The translations under genes were made by a program, and so were the position numbers. From positions 1-49,134 of the forward strand of contig JAJPIM010000022.1 of assembly GCA_021324775.1 (NCBI GenBank): a stretch of DNA of 49,134 bases, in the 5' to 3' direction. This stretch comes from Gemmatimonadota bacterium (GTDB taxonomy: Bacteria > Gemmatimonadota > Gemmatimonadetes > Gemmatimonadales > Gemmatimonadaceae). The number at the start of each line of letters is the position of its first letter. The first letter of the stretch is position 1. Shown here piece by piece: positions 7,402 to 15,718 of this stretch. A model generated the notes under the pieces. That model was given only the letters and a program-made list of their open reading frames with translations, was not told the DNA's origin and did no database searches.

Positions 7402-8496
7402 TCACCGTAAGCTTATCTCTTGATAGGTGAGGCCAAGCAGCGCCGCCGCCTCGTTGTCAAACTCCGCGCCGAGCTCCTTGTTATTTCCGGCAAATCGCTG
7501 CCGGAACGGCGTGAGATCCAGGCTTCCCTTGATCTCGTCGAAGCTGGCGAACTTGCCATGACCGGATTTCCCGAGCGCATCGTTCACCTGATCGACCGCG
7601 CTTTTCAACATATCCCTCACCAGGTAGATGTGCGTCTTGTCGTGCAGCACGGGCCCGTGCCCCGGCACGATCGCCGTCGCATCCAACTGGGCGAGTTTGT
7701 CGAGCGTTTGGATCCACTCGCTGGGATAGCCGTCGTACATGTACGTCAGCGGATACCCCACGATATCACCCGCCATCACGATGCGTTCCTTGGGGAGATA
7801 GGCCTGCGCGTCACCCGCCGTGTTGCCTCGCCCCAGGAACATGACCCGAACCTCTCGATTGCCCAGGTCAATGCTGAAATCATGATCAAAGGCGAGCGTG
7901 GCACTCTGGAACTGCGTCTTCGCGATCTCCTCCATGATCGGCCCGCGATGCGCGAGATACTCCCTGATCCTCGCCTTACGCTCCTCCGTCAACGGCTTGC
8001 CCTCACCGTCCTTTCCGCTGTCCAGCGCCTGCTGATTCTCGATGTTGCTCTGCTTCTCCCGCAACTCCGTCGTCGGCCCATAACGGTCCATATCTTTCTT
8101 CGCTTCCACCGTGGCGATGAAGGTCGCCGCGGGGAAGGCATCCATGTAGGCGCGGTTCGCGAAGTTGTGGTCGTTGTGGAAGTGCGTCGTCAGCACGAAA
8201 CTGACCGGCTTGTCCGTCCACTGGCGGATCTGGGCGATGTCTTCCCGGGCAACCGAGGGCATGAACCCGGCATCGACCACGAAGACCTGCCGATCGCCGA
8301 TGATCACCGTCGTGTTACTGCTCTGAACGCCAAGGTTCAAATTCTTGTGCTCGATCTCGTAGACGCCTTCGGCGAGCTTCGTCACTTTCCGTTCCGACTG
8401 GCCGCGCAGCGGCCGCACCGGCGCGCCGAGTCCAAGCGTCACCACGCACAGGTACGGCCAGAGCGAATTGCCGAGCGAACGGCCGCGAAATGTCAT
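7402..8496 (-). CDS. Metallo-beta-lactamase-fold hydrolase, secreted
   Basis: A 364-residue protein with an N-terminal signal peptide (MTFRGRSLGNSLWPYLCVVT, with likely cleavage after RPLRGQ). The MBL fold shows the metal motif THFHNDHN, a third ligand region GRGNTAGD, Asp in MAGDIVGYP and His in VPGHGPV. The family includes quinol-degrading, lactonase-like and other hydrolases, so the substrate is open. An upstream ATG at 8550 is in frame but would put 18 polar residues before the signal peptide. The AraC regulator gene ends 63 bases upstream on the same strand, suggesting joint transcription and regulation. Confidence 0.85.
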   Translation of the reverse strand: MTFRGRSLGNSLWPYLCVVTLGLGAPVRPLRGQSERKVTKLAEGVYEIEHKNLNLGVQSSNTTVIIGDRQVFVVDAGFMPSVAREDIAQIRQWTDKPVSFVLTTHFHNDHNFANRAYMDAFPAATFIATVEAKKDMDRYGPTTELREKQSNIENQQALDSGKDGEGKPLTEERKARIREYLAHRGPIMEEIAKTQFQSATLAFDHDFSIDLGNREVRVMFLGRGNTAGDAQAYLPKERIVMAGDIVGYPLTYMYDGYPSEWIQTLDKLAQLDATAIVPGHGPVLHDKTHIYLVRDMLKSAVDQVNDALGKSGHGKFASFDEIKGSLDLTPFRQRFAGNNKELGAEFDNEAAALLGLTYQEISLR

Positions 8497-8559
8497 TTGG
8501 GGGGTCTCCAGGAGCGAATGGATGCTGGCGCAAAGGCGCCAATATGGCATCGCCCCGCT

Positions 8560-9459
8560 TCAGAAATCTTGGAGATTCCGGCCATCCAGCGTGAGGTCCG
8601 ACGCCATAGCCGGCGTGGCCTGCGCGCGGCGCTCGCGATACGCCTGTGTCGGCGTTATCCCGCACATGTCCTGAAGGTCGCGGGCCAGATGCGCCTGGTC
8701 GCAATATCCGGCTTCCACGGCAAGGCGCGTCCAGCACGGACGCTGGCCGCGCGGGGTCCGGTCCGCAGCCGTCAGAGCTTGGACCAGTCGCACGGCCCGG
8801 GCAAACGCCTTGAGTGAGACCCCGGCGTCCCGGCGCACAACGCGACGCAGATGCCGGATCGAATAGCCCGTCCGGCCGGCCACGTCATCGAGGGAAAGCA
8901 GCCCGCGGGTCCGGCGGATCAGATCCAGCGCCCGCGTGGCCGTCTCCGGGCGGTGCACTGGCTGACGCTGGGCCCGGCGCGCAACCGCTGCGATCATGAG
9001 GGCGAGAGCCTCAGGCGCCGCGCGCGTCTCAGTCAGTGGCCCGAACATCGACTCGGCCAACCGCGGGAGCACGAGCGACAGGTCATCGCCGAAGTCGTCG
9101 TGCGCGTCCGGCTCCAATCCGAACAGCGGCCCCACCCACTCGCGTTTCACCATGACCGCCGCCACTTCGTATCCAGGCCGCACCGCGAAGAACTGCGGGG
9201 CCACCACCGGACCCAGGAGCAGAAGCCGCGGCGCGACCGGCCGCCCTCCAGGCTCACGGTAGCAGCAAAACGTCAGTCCGAACGCCGGATCAGGCAACAC
9301 GCGGTGCATCTCCGCGCCTTTCAGCGGCACCTCGGCCGGCGTGCGGTGGATCCAGACCACGTCGCTCACCGACGCGAGCAACGGCGGCGCGACGTACTCC
9401 CGATACCCGCCGACGACGTGCCGCAACGCCAGGGACATCGCGCCCAGCTCAACCGCCAT
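8560..9459 (-). CDS. AraC-family transcriptional regulator
   Basis: A 299-residue regulator. The N-terminal ~150 residues resemble the sensing domain that precedes HTH_18 in this subgroup (LRHVVGGYREYVAPP... FAVRPGYEVAAVMV). The C-terminal ~100 residues hold the double helix-turn-helix: LLSLDDVAGRTGYSIRHLRR and LAVEAGYCDQAHLARDLQD, then GITPTQAYRER. The start was chosen at 9459 because a strong AGGAGGAGGA lies just before it; the ATG at 9486 has that purine run inside its reading frame. It lies upstream of the MBL hydrolase gene in the same direction and probably controls it. Confidence 0.88.
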   Translation of the reverse strand: MAVELGAMSLALRHVVGGYREYVAPPLLASVSDVVWIHRTPAEVPLKGAEMHRVLPDPAFGLTFCCYREPGGRPVAPRLLLLGPVVAPQFFAVRPGYEVAAVMVKREWVGPLFGLEPDAHDDFGDDLSLVLPRLAESMFGPLTETRAAPEALALMIAAVARRAQRQPVHRPETATRALDLIRRTRGLLSLDDVAGRTGYSIRHLRRVVRRDAGVSLKAFARAVRLVQALTAADRTPRGQRPCWTRLAVEAGYCDQAHLARDLQDMCGITPTQAYRERRAQATPAMASDLTLDGRNLQDF

Positions 9460-9776
9460 TGACGCCCATCCTCCTCCTCTTGCCAACCATGAAAGACACC
9501 GGCCCCAACCGCAATACTACACGCCGTGCGCCCGAACGACTCGGCCCCGCCGGAAAGTTGCGTCTTAGACCGTGCCGGCCAGCCTAAGGCGCAAACTCGG
9601 CCCGCTGCCCCACCGGCCGGCCACCCGCTCCTGGTCGTCCACCGTCCCGCACGCCCATCGGAGTGCCACCGTTTCGTCCCTTGCGCTCGGCATGTGCCCC
9701 TCGGGTACTGGGAAGGCCGTGCCGTGGCCTGCGTACGGGGCGATTTACGCCAGAGTTTGGTATATGTTCAGCCCCT

Positions 9777-11417
9777 ATGCGTCGACTCCTGCCCCTCGCC
9801 GGCATCCTTGCCGCAAGCTGCGCCCACCCGTCCAGCCGCGCCACTCCTGCGTCACCAATCACCGCGGCCGAGCTCAAACACCGCGTCGAGATCATCGCCG
9901 ACGACTCCATGGGAGGCCGGCTCCCGGGATCCCGAGGCAACATCGAGGTCACGGACTACATCGCGTCGGAGTTCAAGCGTCTGGGACTCCAGCCAGCAGG
10001 TGACAGCGGCGGATATCTCCAGTACGTGCCAATGATATCGAGCCGCCTCGACACCACCGAGCACCTGACCGTCAACGGCGCCGCTCTCCCGTTCTGGACC
10101 GGCCTCGTCCCCCAGAATCCCGGCAACGTCGCCCAGACGTTCGATCCGGCCGGTGTCCCGGTCGTCTACGGCGGCCGGCTCGGACCGGATCGCGCAGCGA
10201 TGATCAGCGCCGATTCGGCCGCCGGCAAGATCGTCGTGTTCGCGGTCGCATTGCTGAGCGACGGGCGTCCCGATGTCCGGAGCGGGCGATACGTGCCCGC
10301 ATTCACACGCCCGGCCGCCGCCCTCGTGTTCGTCTATCCGGAGCTGCCCCCGGTCACGATCTACACCCACCTCACGCGCTTCTCAGTCCCGTCGCCCACG
10401 CACGCCGCACCGTTGTCGTTCCAGATCGGCGCCGCGACGGCGCAGACGCTGTTCGGCGACCCGCTCGAGCGCCTGAGCGTCGGCGCCACCGCCCGCGGCA
10501 CCCTCGGCGGACGCGTGCGCTACCTGACTCCCGATTCGATCCAGGCCCGCAACGTCGTCGCCATTCTGCCCGGCAGCGATCCCGCGCGCAAAGGCGAGTA
10601 CGTCGCCATGGGGGCCCACAACGATCACCTGGGAATCGGCGCCTTTGGCCTCGATCACGACTCGGTTCGCGCCTACAACATCCTGCTCGCGCGCCAGCAT
10701 CTCGACGGCCCGGCCGCCGGGAATCCGGGCGCACGATCGCCGGCGATCGTCGTCAACGTGGACAGTCTGCGCCGCATTCGTCCCCCGCGACGAGACTCCA
10801 TCTTCAATGGCGCCGACGACGATGGCGCCGGCACTGCCTCGCTCCTGGCGATCGCGCACGCGCTCACGAAACAGCACCCGGCACGCTCGATCCTCTTCGT
10901 CTCCCATACGGGCGAAGAACAGGGACTACTCGGCTCACGTTGGTACGCCGAGCACGCGACCGTGCCCCGCGACTCCATCGTCACGTATCTGAACATGGAT
11001 TTGTTCGGACACGAATACACTGGCGACCCGGCCCGATCCGGGCCGCGATACTTGCAATCCGGCGGTGCGAGGCGGCTGTCGAAAGAGCTCGGCGCGCTCA
11101 TCGACTCCGTAAACGCCGCGCTGCCCGAGCCGATGGCAATCGATTATTCGTGGGACGCGCCAGGGCACCCATCGCAGAAGTATTGCCGAAGCGATCACGC
11201 GTCCTACGCGCGCTATGGCATCCCGGTGGCGTACTTCTCGACGGGCTACGGCGTCGACTACCATCAGGTGACCGACGAGCCGCAATATCTCGACTACGCG
11301 CACATGGCCCGCGCGGCCACGCTGGTGTACGCGGTCGCGCTCCGCGTCGCGAACCTCGAACACCGGCCTCTCGTCGATCAGCCCAAGCCCGATCCCACGG
11401 CGCCCTGCCGCCAGTGA
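9777..11417 (+). CDS. M28-family zinc aminopeptidase, lipoprotein
   Basis: A 546-residue protein. The signal peptide MRRLLPLAGILAASCAHPSS has a lipobox ending in Cys15. Further domains: a protease-associated insertion (about residues 125-240) and the M28 catalytic domain with zinc ligands in MGAHNDHLG, NGADDDGAG, THTGEEQGLLGS, LNMDLFG and YHQVTDEP. This is the complete set for a co-catalytic di-zinc exopeptidase. The ATG at 9777 gives the lipoprotein signal; the frame is open to 9663 but that extension has no signal character. Expected role: outside the cytoplasm, removing N-terminal residues from peptides. It is transcribed divergently from the AraC gene. Confidence 0.9.
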   Translation: MRRLLPLAGILAASCAHPSSRATPASPITAAELKHRVEIIADDSMGGRLPGSRGNIEVTDYIASEFKRLGLQPAGDSGGYLQYVPMISSRLDTTEHLTVNGAALPFWTGLVPQNPGNVAQTFDPAGVPVVYGGRLGPDRAAMISADSAAGKIVVFAVALLSDGRPDVRSGRYVPAFTRPAAALVFVYPELPPVTIYTHLTRFSVPSPTHAAPLSFQIGAATAQTLFGDPLERLSVGATARGTLGGRVRYLTPDSIQARNVVAILPGSDPARKGEYVAMGAHNDHLGIGAFGLDHDSVRAYNILLARQHLDGPAAGNPGARSPAIVVNVDSLRRIRPPRRDSIFNGADDDGAGTASLLAIAHALTKQHPARSILFVSHTGEEQGLLGSRWYAEHATVPRDSIVTYLNMDLFGHEYTGDPARSGPRYLQSGGARRLSKELGALIDSVNAALPEPMAIDYSWDAPGHPSQKYCRSDHASYARYGIPVAYFSTGYGVDYHQVTDEPQYLDYAHMARAATLVYAVALRVANLEHRPLVDQPKPDPTAPCRQ

Positions 11418-11600
11418 CCGGCTTCTTGAACCGTCCGCGCACATTCTGAGTGACAGCGTGTGCGGCGGCCCGGCTCGATGTCCGGGTGGATGCTCGCGAG
11501 AACCTGGGCCGTCACCCAATACCCGTTGACGTGGACGACCTGTCCAAGCGTGATCTCGCTCTACGCCTGAAGGCGACCCCGAGCCGCCTAGCGCCGGCAA

Positions 11601-12041
11601 TCACCCGAATCGCCGGATGCTATAGGAAATCGGCAGGCCGATGGTGATCATGTGCACGCCCAGCCCGAGCAGTACGGTCTTGAGCTCGTACGGACCCACG
11701 GCGTGCAGTGCGGAGAGCGGCAGCACGACGTAGCTCATGACGCACTCGACGACCATGCCGTACAGGAGCCCACAGACGAGCGGATGCTCCGTCATGAACG
11801 TGAGCTTGCGGCTCGCCAAATAGTAGGCGGCCGTCCAGGTCGTCGCGATGCCGTAGTGCAACACGACGCCGAGTATGTAGACGGGCACGAGTGGCCCCGT
11901 CTGCCCGGCGGCGGTGCCGATCAAGGCCGCCGAGATCCCGAGGGGCACACGCCAGCCGAAGAGGATCAACGCCTGGGTGATGTCCAGCGTTCCGGCGATC
12001 AGTCCACCCGCCCCGATCGCCCGGAGTGCGCTCTTTTTCAT
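11601..12041 (-). CDS. Small integral membrane protein of unknown function, four membrane segments
   Basis: A 146-residue hydrophobic protein. Segments lie near residues 10-30 (GGLIAGTLDITQALILFG), 50-75, 85-110 and 120-140. The motifs LIAGTLDI and CGLLYGMVVE...MSYVVLPLSA recur in an uncharacterised membrane family known from soil bacteria. No catalytic motif is visible. It is convergent with the M28 gene across a 180-base gap in which I see nothing. Its upstream side carries palindromic repeats. Confidence 0.7.
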   Translation of the reverse strand: MKKSALRAIGAGGLIAGTLDITQALILFGWRVPLGISAALIGTAAGQTGPLVPVYILGVVLHYGIATTWTAAYYLASRKLTFMTEHPLVCGLLYGMVVECVMSYVVLPLSALHAVGPYELKTVLLGLGVHMITIGLPISYSIRRFG

Positions 12042-12147
12042 CCCAGCATGTTAGCCGGTCAGTGCGCGCGAAGTCCTGAAATTCGCCTGAAATACTCTGA
12101 ATTTCGCCGAATTCACGACCGTCGCGCCGACCGGCCCAGCCCTGGTA

Positions 12148-12167
12148 GGGGCCGGTCGCGACCGGCC
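12148..12167. repeat. Family-B palindrome
   Basis: The perfect inverted repeat GGGCCGGTCGCGACCGGCCC is preceded by CCTGGTAG and followed by GGTAAGACTG. The same unit occurs at 13593, 13848 (one mismatch), 21152, 26077, 26933 and 47269. Confidence 0.8.
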
Positions 12168-12217
12168 CGGTAAGACTGTGGTCGCCGTCCCACCATAGCC
12201 CGTCGTCGAGGGCAGCA

Positions 12218-12263
12218 GGGGCCGTTCGCGAACCGAAGGTCGCCCTGTTCGGGCAACGGCCCC
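12218..12263. repeat. Family-A hairpin repeat
   Basis: The arms GGGGCCGTT and AACGGCCCC surround CGCGAACCGAAGGTC and the inner stem GCCC(TGTTC)GGGC. Confidence 0.8.
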
Positions 12264-12303
12264 ACCAACCGCTGCCATCAAACGCCCGTCGCCGAGCGCA
12301 GCA

Positions 12304-12349
12304 GGGGCCGTTCGCGAACCGTAGGTCGCCCGGTTCGGGCAACGGCGCC
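12304..12349. repeat. Family-A hairpin repeat
   Basis: The left arm is GGGGCCGTT but the right arm is AACGGCGCC, so one outer pair is mismatched. The inner stem is GCCC(GGTTC)GGGC. It lies 86 bases from the previous copy, the same phase as the 28 kb array. Confidence 0.75.
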
Positions 12350-12544
12350 TTTCCGGCCCCCGCACAATTCCCAGCCGCCAATAGCCCGCAGCACGCTCGC
12401 GATGCCACATCGGCCATTTGCATCGAACCAGAGCCGCGGCGGTGGCGTACCCTTGGCAACGGCGGTTTCCACGCGCAACGTTGTGCAGGCTCGCGTTGCT
12501 CGACGCCGGCGGTCGACGAACAACCGAGTACTCGCGGAGGGAAC

Positions 12545-13561
12545 ATGGGTAACGTCGCCGATCGTGAAGCTGTCGAGCAAGGTTTGTGGACGTCGACGAT
12601 GCCGCCGGTGGTTGCCCGTGCCTTCGCGCTACCGCCATTCCTGAAAATCATTCGCAGTGGCGGACCGTGCCGGATACAGCACGCACGGCCGATTCCCTCG
12701 TTCCTGGAGCTGATCCATAGCCTGGCCGGCGCCGGCGTCGACGTCAGCGACCCCGCGATCGTGGGCGTGTCGGAACGCGAGCTCGTGGCGTTCAGCGCTC
12801 ACCATCGCATCGATTTGGACTGGCTGCGACAGGGATCCGGCAACCTCATTGTCAATCCCACCGCCTGGCAGAACGCGGTTCGCAAGTTTCTCGGATTTCA
12901 GGCGGGTGATCCCATCCTGACCGAGGTCGACGTCCCGCTTCCGATCGCGGAAATACACTCGCCGCCGATCGACGGCTGCGAGTCCGCGTACGAAATCGTT
13001 CGCAAGCGAGAGGCGGGCGTGAGTCTGAAGGTCGAGGTCCGAGGAGTCGGAGCGGGCGGTGGCGTGAGTGGCACAATCACACTCGAAAACAAGGTCATGA
13101 TCGAGGGAAACTGCGGCCAGATCACCGTTCCAGGACACGTCGAAGTGGTCCCGTGGACGAATCGATATTCGGGGGAAACGATTTACGTTGTCTCCGTCAC
13201 GCAACTATCGGAGAGCTCGTGGAACATCGTTGAGATCCCCGAGGGCCGGAGGCACCTCTGTTCAAGTCGATTTGACGAGGTGTGGTCTGCCATTGGAGTG
13301 CAGCGCGCGCGTGGCTGGCTGCAGTATGACACCGATTTCATTCGATACGAGATCCCACAGACAGGGGGAAGCGTTGCCCGGAAGCGTAAAGTCGAGGACT
13401 CGCGAGAGTTCTCCCTTGGCTGGGGCGGCATCGTCGAATTGACCTCGAAGTTCAGCACGAAGTGTTCGTATCCGTTCAAGATCGTCGCCAAGGCAGATTA
13501 CGTCGGCTACTATGAGAATCGAGAGTCGGAAGCGTTCTTCTGGGCCTGGAAGCAGATGTGA
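12545..13561 (+). CDS. Hypothetical protein, no recognised domain
   Basis: A 338-residue soluble protein with a good ribosome binding site (GGAGGGAAC before ATG). I recognise no family. Residues about 55-120 look helical (FLELIHSLAGAGVDVSDPAI, then WLRQGSGNLIVNPTAWQNAV). Residues 150-330 look beta-rich, with a Gly segment (VRGVGAGGGVSGTITLENKV) and alternating strands such as GETIYVVSVTQLSESSWNIV. There is no signal peptide or membrane segment. Base use is less GC-biased than the neighbours and both flanks are repeat clusters, which hints at a transferred gene. The function is unknown. Confidence 0.7.
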   Translation: MGNVADREAVEQGLWTSTMPPVVARAFALPPFLKIIRSGGPCRIQHARPIPSFLELIHSLAGAGVDVSDPAIVGVSERELVAFSAHHRIDLDWLRQGSGNLIVNPTAWQNAVRKFLGFQAGDPILTEVDVPLPIAEIHSPPIDGCESAYEIVRKREAGVSLKVEVRGVGAGGGVSGTITLENKVMIEGNCGQITVPGHVEVVPWTNRYSGETIYVVSVTQLSESSWNIVEIPEGRRHLCSSRFDEVWSAIGVQRARGWLQYDTDFIRYEIPQTGGSVARKRKVEDSREFSLGWGGIVELTSKFSTKCSYPFKIVAKADYVGYYENRESEAFFWAWKQM

Positions 13562-13592
13562 CCGTTATCGCCGAGATCCCATGCCTTGGTAG

Positions 13593-13870
13593 GGGCCGGT
13601 CGCGACCGGCCCGGTTCGGGCAACCGTAGGTCGCCCCTTTTTGGGCACCGGCCCCACCATTCGCTGCCATCAAACGCCAGTCGTCGAGGGCAGCAGGGGC
13701 CGTTCGAGAACCGAAGGTCGCCCTGTTCGGGCCCGGTAGAACTGTCGTTGCCGTCCCACAGCGGCCCGTGGCCTACGCAGCGGGGGCGGTTCGAGAACCG
13801 CCCCCAGACGGATGCAGCGGCCCACAGATGCCGATCCGTCCCTGGTAGGGGCCGGTCGCGACCGACCCGG
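13593..13870. repeat. Composite cluster of family-A and family-B repeats
   Basis: Order: family-B palindrome (13593-13612) running straight into a family-A right half; a family-A left half (13696 on) ending in GTTCGGG and fused to the family-B tail CCGGTAGAACTGT; a minimal family-A hairpin at 13782-13805 (GGGGGCGGTTC, GA, GAACCGCCCCC) that lacks the central part; and a family-B copy with one mismatch at 13848-13867. The A/B junctions look like recombination between the two families. No gene lies in 13562-13921. Confidence 0.7.
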
Positions 13871-13921
13871 TAGAACTGCAGTTGCCGTCCCACCGGGCCA
13901 GCGACCTACGGATGCCGCACT

Positions 13922-14827
13922 TCACGCACTCGGAGGCGCCTCGCGGGCCGCCGGTGCACGCTCGCGCTCGGCCGTCCGCGCTGGCGCCTCTTTTTCCACC
14001 TCGGGTCGAGCCTCCGCAAACGCGAGAAGATCGGCGTTGAGTTGGTTCTTGTGCGTCGTCACCAACCCGTGCGGCGCGCCGTTGTACACCTCGAGTTCCG
14101 CCCCAGGAATCCGCTGCGCCGTCAACGCGCCCGACACCGCCAACGGCACGATCTGATCGTCGTCGCCGTGAATCACGAGCGTCGGGATGTCGAACTTCTT
14201 GAGGTCTCCGCGGAAGTCCGTCTCCGAAAACGCCTTGACGCAGTCGTAGCAGCTCTTGTACGTGGCCAGTTCACTCATACTGAAGAACCAGTCGAGCGTC
14301 CCCTTGGACACCTTGGCGTCCGGCCGATTCGCGCCGAAGAACGCCTGTGGGAGATCCGCGAAGAACTGCATGCGGTCATGCGCGATGCCCGCGCGAATCC
14401 CGTCGAAGGCGCCCATGTCCACCCCCGTCGGGTTGTCCGCGGTCTTGAGCAGGAACGGTGTCACCGCACCGATCAGCACGGCCTTGGCGACGCGCTTCGT
14501 TCCATGCCGGCCGATGTAGCGCGCCACTTCGCCGCCGCCCATCGAGTGCCCGACGAGGACGATGTTCTTGAGATCGAGCCCATCGATGACCGCGGCGAGA
14601 TCGTCCGCAAACGTGTCGTAGTCGTATCCGCTCCACGGCTGGCTCGAGCGGCCGAAACCCCGCCGGTCATGCGCGACGACACGGTAGCCACGCGACGCGA
14701 GAAAGGTCATCTGGTATTCCCACATGTCGGCGTTCAGTGGCCACCCATGACTGAACACCACCGGCTGCCCTGTGCCCCAATCCTTGTAGTAGATCTCGGT
14801 GCCGTCGTGAGTCTTGATGGTGGGCAT
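13922..14827 (-). CDS. Alpha/beta hydrolase, non-haem chloroperoxidase type
   Basis: A 301-residue protein starting [20 protein letters not shown], typical of cofactor-free haloperoxidases/esterases. Catalytic Ser is in VGHSMGGGE, Asp in HGDDDQIVP and His in [10 protein letters not shown]; the oxyanion segment is FSHGWPL. Family members run about 275 residues. The C-terminal 30 residues here (Ala/Arg/Glu/Pro-rich, [20 protein letters not shown]) are an extra tail. The ATG at 14827 is preceded by GGAG and matches the family start; the frame is open to 14908. It probably acts as a cytoplasmic esterase or perhydrolase. Confidence 0.9.
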   Translation of the reverse strand: MPTIKTHDGTEIYYKDWGTGQPVVFSHGWPLNADMWEYQMTFLASRGYRVVAHDRRGFGRSSQPWSGYDYDTFADDLAAVIDGLDLKNIVLVGHSMGGGEVARYIGRHGTKRVAKAVLIGAVTPFLLKTADNPTGVDMGAFDGIRAGIAHDRMQFFADLPQAFFGANRPDAKVSKGTLDWFFSMSELATYKSCYDCVKAFSETDFRGDLKKFDIPTLVIHGDDDQIVPLAVSGALTAQRIPGAELEVYNGAPHGLVTTHKNQLNADLLAFAEARPEVEKEAPARTAERERAPAAREAPPSA

Positions 14828-15013
14828 GGCGCACGCTCCGCGATTGATGTATTGACCCGGCGCGGCGTCCCAGGTGGTGCACGCCGCCGTCGACCCTAGT
14901 CTACACAACTCGCAGGCGCATTAGCACGCTCGGCAAGCGTCACATCATCGTGACACGGCGAATCCTGTCGAGCCCAACCGCACTACGCGCTCGCCGCCGC
15001 GAGCCGCACGCGG

Positions 15014-15508
15014 TTACCCGTCGTACGCCCGTTTCAGCGCCGCGAGATCAAGCTTCTTCATGGGAAGCATCGCCGTCATGAGGCGCCCGGTCTTCTTCGT
15101 GTCTTTGTCGGCGAACATCTCGGCGAGCTTGGCGGGTGCGATCTGCCACGAGAGGCCGTACTTGTCTTTGAGCCAGCCGCACTGTTGCGCGGATGGATCG
15201 CCGCCCGCGGAGAGTTTGTTCCAGTAGTAGTCGATCTCGTCCTGCGTGTCGCAGAACACCTGGAGCGAAACGGCTTCGTTGAACTTGAAGACAGGGCCGC
15301 CGTTGAGCGTGGTAAACGTCTGGCCTTCGAGCTCGAACTCGACCGTCAGGACTGTTCCGGGTGCCCGGCCATGCGTTTCGCGCCCTGCTTCGCCGTAGTG
15401 GCTGATCGCGAGGATCTTCGAATGCTTAAAGATGGAGCAGTAATACCGCGCGGCCTCCTCGGCCTGGGTATCGAACCACAGGCACGGGCTGATCTTCGAC
15501 AGTTTCAT
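15014..15508 (-). CDS. VOC-family (PhnB-like/3-dmu-9_3-mt) protein
   Basis: A 164-residue protein with the PhnB-type glyoxalase-fold pattern: SPCLWFDTQAEEAARYYCSI, TVEFELEGQTFTTLNGGP, then FKFNEAVSLQVFCDTQDEID, a block reading CGWLKDKYGLSWQIAP, and the end LMTAMLPMKKLDLAALKRAY. These proteins are dimeric metal-binding-fold proteins of mostly unknown activity; the methyltransferase name is historic. The start is supported by GAGGA eight bases upstream. It is complete and has normal length. Confidence 0.9.
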   Translation of the reverse strand: MKLSKISPCLWFDTQAEEAARYYCSIFKHSKILAISHYGEAGRETHGRAPGTVLTVEFELEGQTFTTLNGGPVFKFNEAVSLQVFCDTQDEIDYYWNKLSAGGDPSAQQCGWLKDKYGLSWQIAPAKLAEMFADKDTKKTGRLMTAMLPMKKLDLAALKRAYDG

Positions 15509-15619
15509 CGGATCATTCCTCTGTTAGTCGAGTGATTGCTCCTCTGATCGTCGAGCATCCGCAGTGCAGAAAGTACATCGCGTCGCCGCAATCCCGCGAA
15601 CCGACTCGCCCCACAACAC

Positions 15620-15659
15620 ACTCGGGCGGCGCCTGATTCCTCCCAGACGCCGCCCGAGT
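15620..15659. terminator. Hairpin, possible terminator of the YXWGXW gene
   Basis: A perfect 12-base stem, ACTCGGGCGGCG with CGCCGCCCGAGT, encloses 16 bases, with three further pairs (CTG/CAG) inside. It lies about 60 bases beyond the stop of the leftward gene that ends at 15719. There is no T-run, so it is a weak or factor-dependent terminator at best. Confidence 0.45.
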
Positions 15660-15718
15660 ACTGTCACAATCCCGCTATCACTTCCCGCTTCGCTGCTTCC
15701 TGCTTACCTGCTCTTCGC

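Larger units (their letters stand above)
12042..12544. other. Gene-free stretch rich in palindromic repeats
   Basis: Holds one family-B palindrome (12148-12167) and two family-A hairpins (12218-12263, 12304-12349), spaced by a recurring linker (CATCAAACGCC...). The open frames crossing it are repeat-derived. The last 60 bases should carry the promoter of the unknown gene at 12545. Confidence 0.65.

Noticed and set aside
11450-11600. Short frames between the M28 peptidase and the membrane protein
   Set aside because: None has a ribosome binding site or recognisable product; the gap is only about 180 bases.
12278-12580. Small proteins of the GRSRPAP/RTGRPSVRERP type over repeats
   Set aside because: Produced by translating the family-A and family-B palindromes; the same peptides appear at every copy.
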